Source: Massilia norwichensis
GTDB taxonomy: Bacteria; Pseudomonadota; Gammaproteobacteria; Burkholderiales; Burkholderiaceae_D
DNA length: 64,000 nt
Assembly: GCF_024753245.1 (NCBI RefSeq)
Contig: NZ_JANUGX010000005.1
Location: forward strand, 62,001-126,000
Reading direction: 5' to 3'
Below, in pieces: positions 53,658-63,829 of the stretch (position 1 is the first letter of the stretch; every line of letters begins with the position of its first letter). The notes beneath the pieces are model-generated. The model had not been told where the DNA came from and ran no database searches. It saw only the letters and a list, made by a program, of their open reading frames with translations. Both the position numbers and the translations under genes were made by a program.

Positions 53658-54521
53658 ATGAAGCTAAAACACCAGAGCGTGCTCCTGACAGGCTTGCTGG
53701 CCCTGGCTTTCGGGCTGTCCGCGTGTAAATCCATGCAGGGCGACACCAGCGGCATGGAAAGCGGCAGCTCTACCAGCAGCGGCGGCAGCGGCGGCATGTC
53801 CGGCACCGGCGCGGGCACCGGCACCAGCGGCTCGGCCGGCTGGGGCGGCGGCACCGGCAGCTCGGGCAGCTCCGGCAGCTCGGGCTCCAGCGGCAGCTCG
53901 GGCAGCGCCACCGGCTCCGGTTACGACCAGTCCAGCTCGGGCACCGGCTCCTCGGCCACCGGCACTTCAGGCAGCTCGGGCAGTTCGGGCACCTCCGGCA
54001 GCTCGGGGACGTCCGGCAGCTCCGGCACCAGCGGCAGCTCCGGCTCGTCGGGCAGCTCCGGCACCAGCGGTAGCTCTGGCTCGTCGGGCAGCTCCGGTAC
54101 CAGCGGCAGTTCCGGCACCAGCGGCACCGGCACCTACGACAGTGGCAGCGGCAGCGGCACGGGCACCTCCACCACCGGCACCAGCGGCGGCACGGCCAGC
54201 ACCACCAGCGGCCAGGACAGCTATGGCTCGTCCAGCACCGGTGCATCCACGGCCGCCAGCTCGAGCCCGAACGCGACGGTCCTGGCAGTCGAAGTCGTAC
54301 CGCGCACGGCAGGCGGCGTCGCCGGCGCAGGTTCGGTCGGCGCAGCGGCAGTGGGCGGCAGCGGCGCCACCGGCAGCACCGGCAGCTCCTCGAGCGACCG
54401 CGTCCACCGCATCACCCTGCGCATGGACGACGGCAGCACCCAGGTCATCACCCAGGAAACCACGCCGGACTTCCGCAGCGGCGACCGGGTCAACCTGAGC
54501 GGCGGCGCAATCCAGCGTTAA
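53658..54521 (+). CDS. lipoprotein with long Ser/Gly/Thr repeat region and SlyB-like end
   Basis: A 287-residue lipoprotein. An AAGGAG site precedes the ATG, and the lipobox LSAC sets the lipidated Cys at about 23. A 150-residue run of Ser/Gly/Thr repeats (GSSGTSGSS..) encoded by near-repeat 9- to 15-base units follows. The C-terminal 70 residues (VLAVEVVPRTAGG.., then RVHRITLRMDDGSTQVITQ) resemble the end of SlyB/17-kDa antigen-type outer-membrane lipoproteins. The repeat may act as an elastic stalk that spans the periplasm. Confidence 0.8.
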   Translation: MKLKHQSVLLTGLLALAFGLSACKSMQGDTSGMESGSSTSSGGSGGMSGTGAGTGTSGSAGWGGGTGSSGSSGSSGSSGSSGSATGSGYDQSSSGTGSSATGTSGSSGSSGTSGSSGTSGSSGTSGSSGSSGSSGTSGSSGSSGSSGTSGSSGTSGTGTYDSGSGSGTGTSTTGTSGGTASTTSGQDSYGSSSTGASTAASSSPNATVLAVEVVPRTAGGVAGAGSVGAAAVGGSGATGSTGSSSSDRVHRITLRMDDGSTQVITQETTPDFRSGDRVNLSGGAIQR

Positions 54522-54528
54522 ACCTTTC

Positions 54529-54648
54529 ATTAGAGCGTCTAAAAAGCCCGAGGGCAAGGCGCACCGCCGCAGTGGCGTACCACGAAGACAGTACGCTAGT
54601 ACGGCGAGACGGTGCAACGCCGCCATCGGGCTTTTTAGACGCTCTAAT
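54529..54648. repeat. 120-base palindromic element, bidirectional terminator
   Basis: A 23-bp perfect arm (ATTAGAGCGTCTAAAAAGCC.. with its inverse at 54626-54648) encloses further partly inverted sequence (GGCGCACCG.. with ..CGGTGCAACGCC). It separates two convergent genes and runs into the stop of the minus-strand TraB/GumN gene. The T and A tracts at the base suggest termination both ways. Confidence 0.85.
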
Positions 54649-55624
54649 ATACGCGTTCGACCAGGTAGCCCCGCTGTGCCAACAGCTGGGGCAAACCATT
54701 GGCGCCGAACAGGTGCAGCAAGCCGACGCCGACGAAGGTGACGCTGTCCTCGCGCATCAGGTGTTCGATCCGGTTTGCCATGTCGGGATTGCGCCGTCCC
54801 AGCAGCACGCGGCGCGTGAACTCGGCAACCACGCCGGGGCCGGCCGTGCTTTCCTGGAGCACGACGTCGAGGGCGCGTGCATCGCCCGACGCCCATGCTT
54901 CGATGACGGCCTGGGCGGTGCGCAGCGCGCGCCCATCGTCCAGCCCGTCCAGTACTTCCTGCAGGTAGCGCGCCGCTTCCGCTTCGCCCATGGTGTCGTA
55001 CAGGGCCAACTGGTACTCGGCGCTCTCCAGCTGGGCCACTTTCAGGCCGTGCCGGCGCGCCTGTGCCAGTAGCGTCTGCTCCACGCCCTCGCTGCGGCGG
55101 TAGCCCTTGCGCTCCAGCTCCATGCTCAGCAGCAGGTTGGCAAGCAGCCAGGGTTTATAGGCCGCCATGCTGGCCATGCTGATGCCCTGCGCGTGCAGGA
55201 CGGCGGTCAGCGCGCGCACCGTGGCCGGCGGCAGGTGCTTGCGGATGTCGTCGCCCGGCGCATACCTGCCGTGCAAGGCCAGCGCGCGCAGGTAATCGCC
55301 GTTGGCGCGCGTGTCGAGTTCGACGACGATGCGGTTGGCGCCGCCCAGCGCACGCTCGACTTCGGGCGGCAGCGGATAGAAACCGCGCGTGCCCACGTGC
55401 ACGGTGCCGAACAGATAGGCCACCCGGCCATCATGACTGACGCGGAACAGGCCGCCCTGGTGCGCCGCGGCCACCGGCCGCGGGTTGTCCGCCACCGATC
55501 CATAAGGCAAGTAGGCGGCGGCCAATTCGCCTGCCCGCAGCGGGCCGCCGACCAGGGTACAGCCCAGGAAAGGCAGACTGGCCACGATGACCGCCGCCCG
55601 GCGGCGCCAGGCGGACGGCCCCAT
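54644..55624 (-). CDS. TraB/GumN-family protein
   Basis: A 326-residue protein with an N-terminal hydrophobic segment (about 10-30) possibly a signal peptide. The family features are AYLFGTVHVGTRGFYPLPPEVERAL (near 68-92) and ..SVTFVGVGLLHLFGANGLPQLLAQRGY, with the GTVH and GxxH pairs thought to bind metal. Function in bacteria is unclear; some are peptidase-like (Tiki-related). It is upstream-adjacent to the fusion gene (three bases apart). Confidence 0.85.
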   Translation of the reverse strand: MGPSAWRRRAAVIVASLPFLGCTLVGGPLRAGELAAAYLPYGSVADNPRPVAAAHQGGLFRVSHDGRVAYLFGTVHVGTRGFYPLPPEVERALGGANRIVVELDTRANGDYLRALALHGRYAPGDDIRKHLPPATVRALTAVLHAQGISMASMAAYKPWLLANLLLSMELERKGYRRSEGVEQTLLAQARRHGLKVAQLESAEYQLALYDTMGEAEAARYLQEVLDGLDDGRALRTAQAVIEAWASGDARALDVVLQESTAGPGVVAEFTRRVLLGRRNPDMANRIEHLMREDSVTFVGVGLLHLFGANGLPQLLAQRGYLVERVY

Positions 55625-55627
55625 CGC

Positions 55628-58255
55628 TTATTCCGCGCCGACTTTCTGCGCGCGGCTGCGCTTGGCCAACACGGTCTCGGCGCCGCGCTTGCCGGCCAGC
55701 AGGGCGTGGTCGGAGTTGTAGTACTCCCATTCGCTATAGCGGCCGACCAGGGTGATGTCGAACTGCTTCAGCCAGGCCTTGCAGGTCTCGACATTGCGCG
55801 CCCGCTGGTGGTCGTAGAGCACATAGGCATAAGGCATGTCGACCTGGTTCGCCGTCAGGATGCGGTCGTCGTCCCGGATCATGCCGACCCGGCGGCAATC
55901 CTCGATCGCGCGCGCGATCAGGTCCTCGCCTTCGAGCGGCAGCGGTTTCGTCGGTGAATACGAGATTTCGCAGGTGAAGCCGAAGCCGCCCGGCGGGTTG
56001 CATGCCGGCGATGCGTTCCCCTGCACAAAGATGCGGTGGAAGATCGTGTCTTCCGGATAGTAGATCCAATGCTTGTCGGTGACGACCCGCTCGGTGTCGA
56101 TACCCAGGCCGATGTTGACGCAGCGGATCGACACGTGGCGCAGGCCTCTGGCCGCATTGCGCACCGCTTCCGGCGCTTCGTCGCCGATCGCCTTGACCAG
56201 CTCCGGCAGCGGCATGGTCGAGATCAGATCGTCGTAGCGGAAGCGGCGGCCGTCGGCCAGGGCGACGATGTGCTCGCGCGGCAGCACCTGCACGACTTCC
56301 GCTCCCAGCTCGACCTTGCCCTTGATGTGCGGCAGGAAGCCGTTCATCAGGGCCTGGAAGCCGCCCTTGCGCGGATAGCCGAAACGGGCGTTCGGTCCGA
56401 CCGGTGTCGGTACCGGTTCCAGCGCGCCCTGCACGATTTCTTCGAGGTTCGGCAGCGGCACGCGTCCGCCCAGCCAGGAAGTTTCCATCTCGGATGGCGG
56501 CACGGTCCAGAGCTTGCGGTTGTAGGGGATGGCGAAATGCTTGGCGATGCCCTTGCCCCAGACTTGATAAATGAATTGCTCGAAATTCCTGACCTCGCCC
56601 TTGACCGAGCGCCCGGTATTGCAGACGTCGGTGGTGCCGTCGGCACAGCAATCCTCGACCTCCGCTGCGCCGAACGCCTTGGCATCGTTGGCGCCGGCCT
56701 TGGCTTCGATATGGGCCTCGACCGCCCCCATCACGCACTCGGTGATGACCTTGGGCGGCAGCCCGTAGAGCGCGCCCTGGAAGGGGTAGCGCGTGTAGAC
56801 GCCCTTGCTGTAGACCCAGGCTTCGCGGTTCTGCCAGTGCACGTTATCGCCCAGCAGCACCTCGTACATCTTCAGCACGTAGGGGTCGTTCGAGAACATG
56901 ATGTGGCCGGCGTAATCGAAGGTGAAGCCCTTGTCTTCGATGGAACGGCACCAGCCGCCGACGGTCTCGTTGCGGTCCAGCAGCAGCGTGTCCGCACCGA
57001 GGTGGTAAGCGGCCGACAGGCCGGTCGGGCCGCCGCCGATGACGACGGTGCCGACGTGGCGCGCGCCCTGGCTGCGCAGCGCATTGACTTTCGGGGTGGC
57101 CGCAGCGGCATGCGTAACAGGCTGCGCAGCGGCTGTGCGCTGCGCGGCCGTGCCTTCGCTGCGCGCGGGCGTCGATTCCAGCAGCTCGTGCATGTGCTTC
57201 GCAGTGTTGTCCCAGGAGGTTGCGGCCACCACGGCGCGCATGGCCTCGACCATGTGCGCGCGCTGCTCCGGGGTGATGGCCAGCGCCGCTTCGCAGGCGG
57301 CGACGAATTCGCGCGCACCGCTGGCGATGGCGACCACATGGCCGTAGGGATTGGCGACATCGGCGATCGGCGTGCTGACGATCGGCAGTTGGGCCGCCAT
57401 GTATTCGAGCACCTTGGTCGGACTGATGAACCTGGTCGCTTCGTTGATCGCGAAGGGCATCAGGCAGACGTCCCAGCCCGCCAGCAGGTCGGGCAAGGCG
57501 GAATACGGCTGCTGGCCGAGGTAGTGGATGTTGGGGCGGCGCGGCAGGCGCTCCTCGTCGATCTTGACGACCGGGCCGGCCAGCACGATCTGCCACTCCG
57601 GATGGGCGTCGGCGAGTTCGCCGGCCAGCTCGGGGTCGAAGCGCTCGTCCAGCACGCCGTAGAAGCCCAGGCGCGGATGCGGGATCTCCGCCTGCTGCGG
57701 GTGCACGCGGGTCCGGTCGAGGGCTTGCTGGAAGTGGACCACGTCGACGCTGCTCGAAAAGCAGTGCACGTTCGGGTGGCGGTTCTTCTTCGCTTCATAC
57801 AGGCTGGGGCCGCCTGCAAAGACCAGGTCGGCGATGTTCAGCAGTGCGCTTTCGCGCTGCAGCAGCTGTTTCGGCGGATTCTTGAACGAGGCCAGCTCGT
57901 CCATGCAGTCGTAGACCACCAGCGAGGCCGGCAGCGACTGCAGCAAGGGTAGCGCCATCGGCGTATAGAACCAGGCGATGACCTGCTCGCCTGGCGGTGC
58001 CAGCTGCGCCACCATGGGCTGCAGCAGGCGCAGCTGGTCGTCATGGAAGCCGATGGCATGGATCGGGGTGTGCGCGCGGCACACGGTCACGTTCGGCGCG
58101 GGGCTGGACCGCTCCATGAACGGGGCGCCGTCATCGTGTACCGGTTCCTCGACGAACAGGACCGGATGATGCTGCGCCAGGCGCGACAGCAGGTGCTGCG
58201 GCCGCTGAAATACGAAATCCCAGCGCAGGTGGCTGAAAACGACGATCGTAGACAT
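55628..58255 (-). CDS. fusion of glycosyltransferase and UDP-galactopyranose mutase-like flavoprotein
   Basis: An 875-residue protein with no signal peptide. Residues 1-360 look like a GT4-type glycosyltransferase with a PTKVLEYMAAQLPIVSTP nucleotide-sugar motif (279-296) and NIHYLGQQPYSALPDLLAGW (242-261). An Ala/Thr-rich linker (361-398) leads to a flavoprotein of the UGM/protoporphyrinogen-oxidase type: VVIGGGPTGLSAAYHLG (404-420), GGWCRSIEDKGFTFDYAGH, and NREAWVYSKGVYTRYPFQG. UGM makes UDP-galactofuranose for surface glycans. The mutase-transferase pairing would make and use the sugar in one polypeptide; donor and acceptor are unproven. A strong AAGGAG site precedes the start. Confidence 0.85.
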   Translation of the reverse strand: MSTIVVFSHLRWDFVFQRPQHLLSRLAQHHPVLFVEEPVHDDGAPFMERSSPAPNVTVCRAHTPIHAIGFHDDQLRLLQPMVAQLAPPGEQVIAWFYTPMALPLLQSLPASLVVYDCMDELASFKNPPKQLLQRESALLNIADLVFAGGPSLYEAKKNRHPNVHCFSSSVDVVHFQQALDRTRVHPQQAEIPHPRLGFYGVLDERFDPELAGELADAHPEWQIVLAGPVVKIDEERLPRRPNIHYLGQQPYSALPDLLAGWDVCLMPFAINEATRFISPTKVLEYMAAQLPIVSTPIADVANPYGHVVAIASGAREFVAACEAALAITPEQRAHMVEAMRAVVAATSWDNTAKHMHELLESTPARSEGTAAQRTAAAQPVTHAAAATPKVNALRSQGARHVGTVVIGGGPTGLSAAYHLGADTLLLDRNETVGGWCRSIEDKGFTFDYAGHIMFSNDPYVLKMYEVLLGDNVHWQNREAWVYSKGVYTRYPFQGALYGLPPKVITECVMGAVEAHIEAKAGANDAKAFGAAEVEDCCADGTTDVCNTGRSVKGEVRNFEQFIYQVWGKGIAKHFAIPYNRKLWTVPPSEMETSWLGGRVPLPNLEEIVQGALEPVPTPVGPNARFGYPRKGGFQALMNGFLPHIKGKVELGAEVVQVLPREHIVALADGRRFRYDDLISTMPLPELVKAIGDEAPEAVRNAARGLRHVSIRCVNIGLGIDTERVVTDKHWIYYPEDTIFHRIFVQGNASPACNPPGGFGFTCEISYSPTKPLPLEGEDLIARAIEDCRRVGMIRDDDRILTANQVDMPYAYVLYDHQRARNVETCKAWLKQFDITLVGRYSEWEYYNSDHALLAGKRGAETVLAKRSRAQKVGAE

Positions 58256-58287
58256 AGTGGCTCCTTCAACGCCCGCGTAGCGCGGCG

Positions 58288-58332
58288 GGCGGTCGGTTGA
58301 TTGATAGAGTGCGGTACTGCGGACCGACCGCC
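58288..58332. other. inverted repeat before the glycosyltransferase-UGM gene
   Basis: GGCGGTCGGT and ACCGACCGCC are a 10-bp perfect inverted pair with a 25-base loop, in the 108-base gap between GH2 and the fusion gene. It may attenuate or stabilise the operon mRNA. Confidence 0.4.
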
Positions 58333-58363
58333 TGCGCTGCGGGAGCGCTGTCCCGAGCGAACG

Positions 58364-60158
<1,795 letters not shown>

Positions 60159-60172
<14 letters not shown>

Positions 60173-61271
60173 TGTTTTCCTTTCCTGGGGCGGGGACCGG
60201 GATCAGAATGCGTCCCTTGCGTCCCTCTTTGTTGTAGTTGGAGAGTGCGATTTGTGCTGCCTGCCGGGCCTGGCCGGCGCGGCACAGCGCCACGCAGGCA
60301 CCGCCGAAGCCGGCGCCGGTCAGGCGCGCGCCCAGCACGCCGGGGGCCGCCTGCAGGGCCGCCACCAGCTTGTCGAGTTCGGGAATCGATACTTCGTAGT
60401 CGTCGCGCAGGCTGTCGTGCGAGGCGTTCATCAGCTCGCCGAAGCGTTCGGCCGACACGCCCTTCGCGGCCTCCAGCACGCGCAGGTCTTCCAGCACCAC
60501 GTGGCGCGCGCGCCGGCGCAGCGGCTCGGGCAGCGGCCCCAGTACCGATGGGTCGGTAACGTCGCGCAGCGCCTTGACGCCCAGCTTGCGCGACGCCTCC
60601 TCGCACTCGGCGCGGCGCTCGTTGTACTTGCTGGCGGCCAGGGTGCGCGGCATGCCCGAATCGATCACGATGAGTTCCGTCCCTTCGGGCATCTTGACCA
60701 GCCGGTGCTCCAGCGTGCGGGCGTCGATGAACAGCATGTTCCGTTCGTCGCACAGGCTGGACGCCATCTGGTCCATGATCCCGCAGTTGACGTGTGCGTA
60801 GTCGATCTCGGCGCGCTGGGCGATCTGCGCCAGCTTGACGTCGTCCATCCGGGACGCGAGCTCATCGCCGAGCAGCTGGCGCAGCGCGCGCAGCGTCGCC
60901 ACTTCCAGCGCCGCCGACGAGGACAGGCCGGAACCGAGCGGCAGGTTGCTGCTGACGAACACGCGCAGCGGCGGGATCTCGACACCCAGCGCCTCGACCA
61001 GGCGGATGCAGCCCTCGATGTAGCTGCCGAAGCCCTGCGGCGCGCTGCCGCCCTTCGCCGCGAAGCTGACGTTGCCGTCGAGCGTGCCCGAGTACAGGTG
61101 GTGCTGGTCGTCGTGGCTGCGCGCTAGCGCCACGGTGGTACCCTGCGGGGTCGCCACCGGCAGCATGAAGCCGTCGTTGTAGTCCGTATGTTCGCCCAGC
61201 AGGTTGACCCGGCCGGGTGCCGTAGCGCACGCCACCGGGGCGCCGCCGAAGAAGGTTTCTGCACTTGTCAT
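60159..61271 (-). CDS. galK: galactokinase
   Basis: Phosphorylates galactose at C1. The 370-residue GHMP kinase has GRVNLLGEHTDYND (20-33), PLGSGLSSSAALE (111-123, the ATP loop), and C-terminal GARLTGAGFGGACVAL. The start ATG at 61271 overlaps the M24-like stop as ATGA. Extra sequence upstream in frame is not galactokinase. The Leloir partner galT is two genes upstream. Confidence 0.95.
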
Positions 61272-62371
61272 GTCAACTCCAGCCAGAGCGGCCTTGCGCG
61301 GCCGCCGATGTTCGCCGCCGGCCACTGCGGGTCCAGCGTCAGGTTCTCCAGCCCGGCGCCGCCGAGCAGGAAGGTGTCTTCGATGCCGATGCCCTCGAAG
61401 CCGGGGTTGAAGGCGAACGCCATGCCGGTCTCCAGCCCGGTCGCGGTGCTGGGGCTGGCGGCGAGTTCGCAGGCCTGGTAGCCGGCGATGCCGCCCTGGC
61501 GCCGTTCGCGGATCGCGTCCGGCCGGTTCGCATGGCGGTAGGCGGCCTCGAAGGCGTGGTAGACCGCCCCCAGCGAGGCGCCGGGGCGGATCGCATCCAG
61601 CCCGGTCGATTCCAGGCGCAGCAATTCGTCCTGCCCGCTCGGCGCAGCACCAAAGCTGGCCGAGCGCGACAGCCGCGCCACCAGGCCGTGCCGGCGCGCG
61701 CAGCAGGCCAGTGTCGCGCGCCCGCCGAGCGGTTCGTGCGACGGCGTCGGCCGGCGCCACTGGGCGCTGCGGCGCTCGCCGGCCGCCAGCACCAGCGCCG
61801 GCTGGATGCCGCGCCGCAGCAGGGCGCGCGCGCCCTCCCCGGCCAGCTGGTATTCGGTCCAGTCGGGCCGCGCCGCGCGCAGCGCTTCGCCGATCGCCTC
61901 GGCGGCCGCGCGTCCGAGCGCGCGGTAGCGGTCCTGTTCCTCGGCGCCCAGCACCATGCGGCGCAGCTTCAGGCTGGCGGGCAGCGGCTGGTCGCCGTTG
62001 TGCGGACGGTCGGACAGCACCGCGCCCCCGCGTGCCGCGCCCAGCGTGTAGGTCTGGTGCAGTTCCGGCTCGGTCCAGGGCGCGATGTGGAAGGTGAAGC
62101 CGGCCGGCACCTCTTCCTGGCGCAAGCGCTCGCCCTCGACCTCGTCGGTGAGGACGCAGGCTTCATCCGCAGTCACCAGCAGCTCGGCCGCACCGCTCTC
62201 GCATCCGCCCGGGGCCTGCAGCTCGGCGCCGCCGGTGGCCCAGGCGAACCAGTCCTCGCCGCGCAGGCGGATCGCGCCGGCGCCCGATTGCGCCAGCGCC
62301 TCGCGCAGCAGCGCCAGCTTGGCGGCCGCCTCCGCTCCGCGCAGCGCCAGCGGGTCCGCGGTGACGCTCAT
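61268..62371 (-). CDS. M24-like protein lacking most metal ligands
   Basis: A 367-residue protein that resembles the creatinase/aminopeptidase (M24) fold in its C-terminal half: GMAFAFNPGFEGIGIEDTFLL is the family's usual EPG..IED segment. Active M24 enzymes need Asp-Asp-His-Glu-Glu. Here the first Glu is Asn322, the usual His region reads GGIAGYQ (293-299), and the Asp-bearing strand reads ACCARRHGL; only Glu331 remains. It is therefore probably not a metallopeptidase and may be a scaffold or a regulator. It is coupled by ATGA overlaps to galT and galK, so it likely serves galactose metabolism. Confidence 0.8.
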   Translation of the reverse strand: MSVTADPLALRGAEAAAKLALLREALAQSGAGAIRLRGEDWFAWATGGAELQAPGGCESGAAELLVTADEACVLTDEVEGERLRQEEVPAGFTFHIAPWTEPELHQTYTLGAARGGAVLSDRPHNGDQPLPASLKLRRMVLGAEEQDRYRALGRAAAEAIGEALRAARPDWTEYQLAGEGARALLRRGIQPALVLAAGERRSAQWRRPTPSHEPLGGRATLACCARRHGLVARLSRSASFGAAPSGQDELLRLESTGLDAIRPGASLGAVYHAFEAAYRHANRPDAIRERRQGGIAGYQACELAASPSTATGLETGMAFAFNPGFEGIGIEDTFLLGGAGLENLTLDPQWPAANIGGRARPLWLELT

Positions 62372-63462
62372 GCGTGGTCCTCCAGGTCGACCTCGACCTG
62401 CTGCAGCTCGTAGGCAGTGGTTTCCGGCAGCACGTCCATCGCGAACATGCCGGCCGCCAGCTCGGTGCCGGCCAGGTACTTGAGGCGGTCGCGGGTACGG
62501 TAAGGCGGATAGAACTGGCAGTGCAGCTGGGTTTCCGGATGCTCGGCGCCGTCGGTGGGCGCCTGGTACCAGGCCATCAGGTAGGGGAAAGGACGGTCCC
62601 ACAGCTTGTCGTACTTGAGCAGCACGGTCTTCAGCGCGCGCGCCAGGCTCGCGCGCTGCGGCGGCGTGAGCGCGGCGAAGTCCTTGCACGGGCCGGTCGG
62701 CATCACCCAGACCTCATAGGGATAGCGCGCGCATGGCGGCACGAAGGCGATCGCATGCTCGTCCTGGTACAGCACGCGCTTGCCGTCGGCGGCCTCGTCG
62801 CGCGCCATGTCGCACAGCAGGCTGGAGCCGTGCTGCAGGTAGTACTCGCGCTCCTGCGCCAGCTGGCGCGCCGGCACGCTCGGCACGAAGGGATAGCAGT
62901 AGATCTGGCCGTGCGGGTGGTGCAGGGTCACGCCGACTTCCGCGCCGCGGTTCTCGAAAGGGAGCACGTACTGGATGTGGTGCTTGCCGCCGATGCGGGT
63001 GGTGCGGTCGCCCCACACCTGCAGCAGCAGCTCGATGCGCGACAGCGGCAGCCGGCTCAGCGCGGCCTGCGGATCCTGGGTGAACACCACCACCTCGCAA
63101 TGGCCGTTGGCCGGCGCGGTCGGCACCGTCAGCGTCGGCGGATCGTGCGAATCCAGCGCCAGCGAAGGGAAGCGGTTGTCGAACACGGCGATCTCGTAGT
63201 CGCCGGCCGGCATCTCGGTCGGGTGCGCCGGATCGCTGGTCGCGGCCAGCGGGTTGTACTGCGGTGGCGGCTGGTAAGTCCGGTTCTGGCGGAAGGCCGC
63301 GTAGGTGACCCACTCGCCGCGCAGCGGATGCCAGCGCAGGTGCGGATTCGCGTTTTGCGGGTCGGGAAATGGGCTTGTCGCAACGAGGCCGGCCGGAATC
63401 GGCTGGTTACTGTAGAGGGTGAGTGGACGTCCGTCAGGTTTTACGAGTTCTTGGATGTGCAT
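62368..63462 (-). CDS. galT: galactose-1-phosphate uridylyltransferase
   Basis: Exchanges galactose-1-phosphate with UDP-glucose. The 364-residue HIT-superfamily enzyme has the catalytic HPHGQ motif (182-186) with His184 forming the uridylyl-enzyme. The N-terminal RWHPLRGEWVTYA and C-terminal HCQFYPPYRTRDRLKY are typical. It heads the galactose operon. galE was not found in the window. Confidence 0.95.
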   Translation of the reverse strand: MHIQELVKPDGRPLTLYSNQPIPAGLVATSPFPDPQNANPHLRWHPLRGEWVTYAAFRQNRTYQPPPQYNPLAATSDPAHPTEMPAGDYEIAVFDNRFPSLALDSHDPPTLTVPTAPANGHCEVVVFTQDPQAALSRLPLSRIELLLQVWGDRTTRIGGKHHIQYVLPFENRGAEVGVTLHHPHGQIYCYPFVPSVPARQLAQEREYYLQHGSSLLCDMARDEAADGKRVLYQDEHAIAFVPPCARYPYEVWVMPTGPCKDFAALTPPQRASLARALKTVLLKYDKLWDRPFPYLMAWYQAPTDGAEHPETQLHCQFYPPYRTRDRLKYLAGTELAAGMFAMDVLPETTAYELQQVEVDLEDHA

Positions 63463-63829
63463 GGCGGTCGGTATCGGTCCTGTCAGGATTGCGGGTCAGT
63501 GACCGATCCTATCATGGCGTTTTCGACACATTTTCCAAGGGTCAGCGCGAGCTTTTCCGCCCATCAACAAGCTCATGTGCGGTCGCAAAAGGAGCGACAG
63601 GCTCGGGCGCCCGTCCTCCTAGGGAGAGCGTAAATAGAGCGGGTATTTTCCCTATGAAGCAAGGGATTTTGTAGGCATGGACCTACAGAACGATTAGAAA
63701 AAATCGCTGATTTTGGCGAGACTTCGACCTACAGGCAAAACACGGGATCGAAGCGGACGAAGGGGGAAATGCAGACAGCGGGCCGGCAGGCCGACTGTCT
63801 GCGTGAACACGCCAGATAAAGGCCCGGCC
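63463..63829 (-). other. 367-base region upstream of galT
   Basis: No gene is supported. It holds the operon's promoter. On the minus strand TTGCTT and TCTATT with an 18-base gap are a weak match. GTAGGCATGGACCTAC (63672-63687) is an inverted repeat that could be an operator. Confidence 0.5.
63771..63802 (-). terminator. hairpin after the right-edge peptidase gene
   Basis: GCAGACAG and CTGTCTGC form an 8-bp stem with an inner GGCC/GGCC, 28 bases after the peptidase stop. No T tract follows, so termination is uncertain. Confidence 0.45.

Noticed and set aside
53770-54160. CRISPR or satellite repeat
   Set aside because: Short 9- to 15-base units encode a Ser/Gly-rich tract of a lipoprotein.
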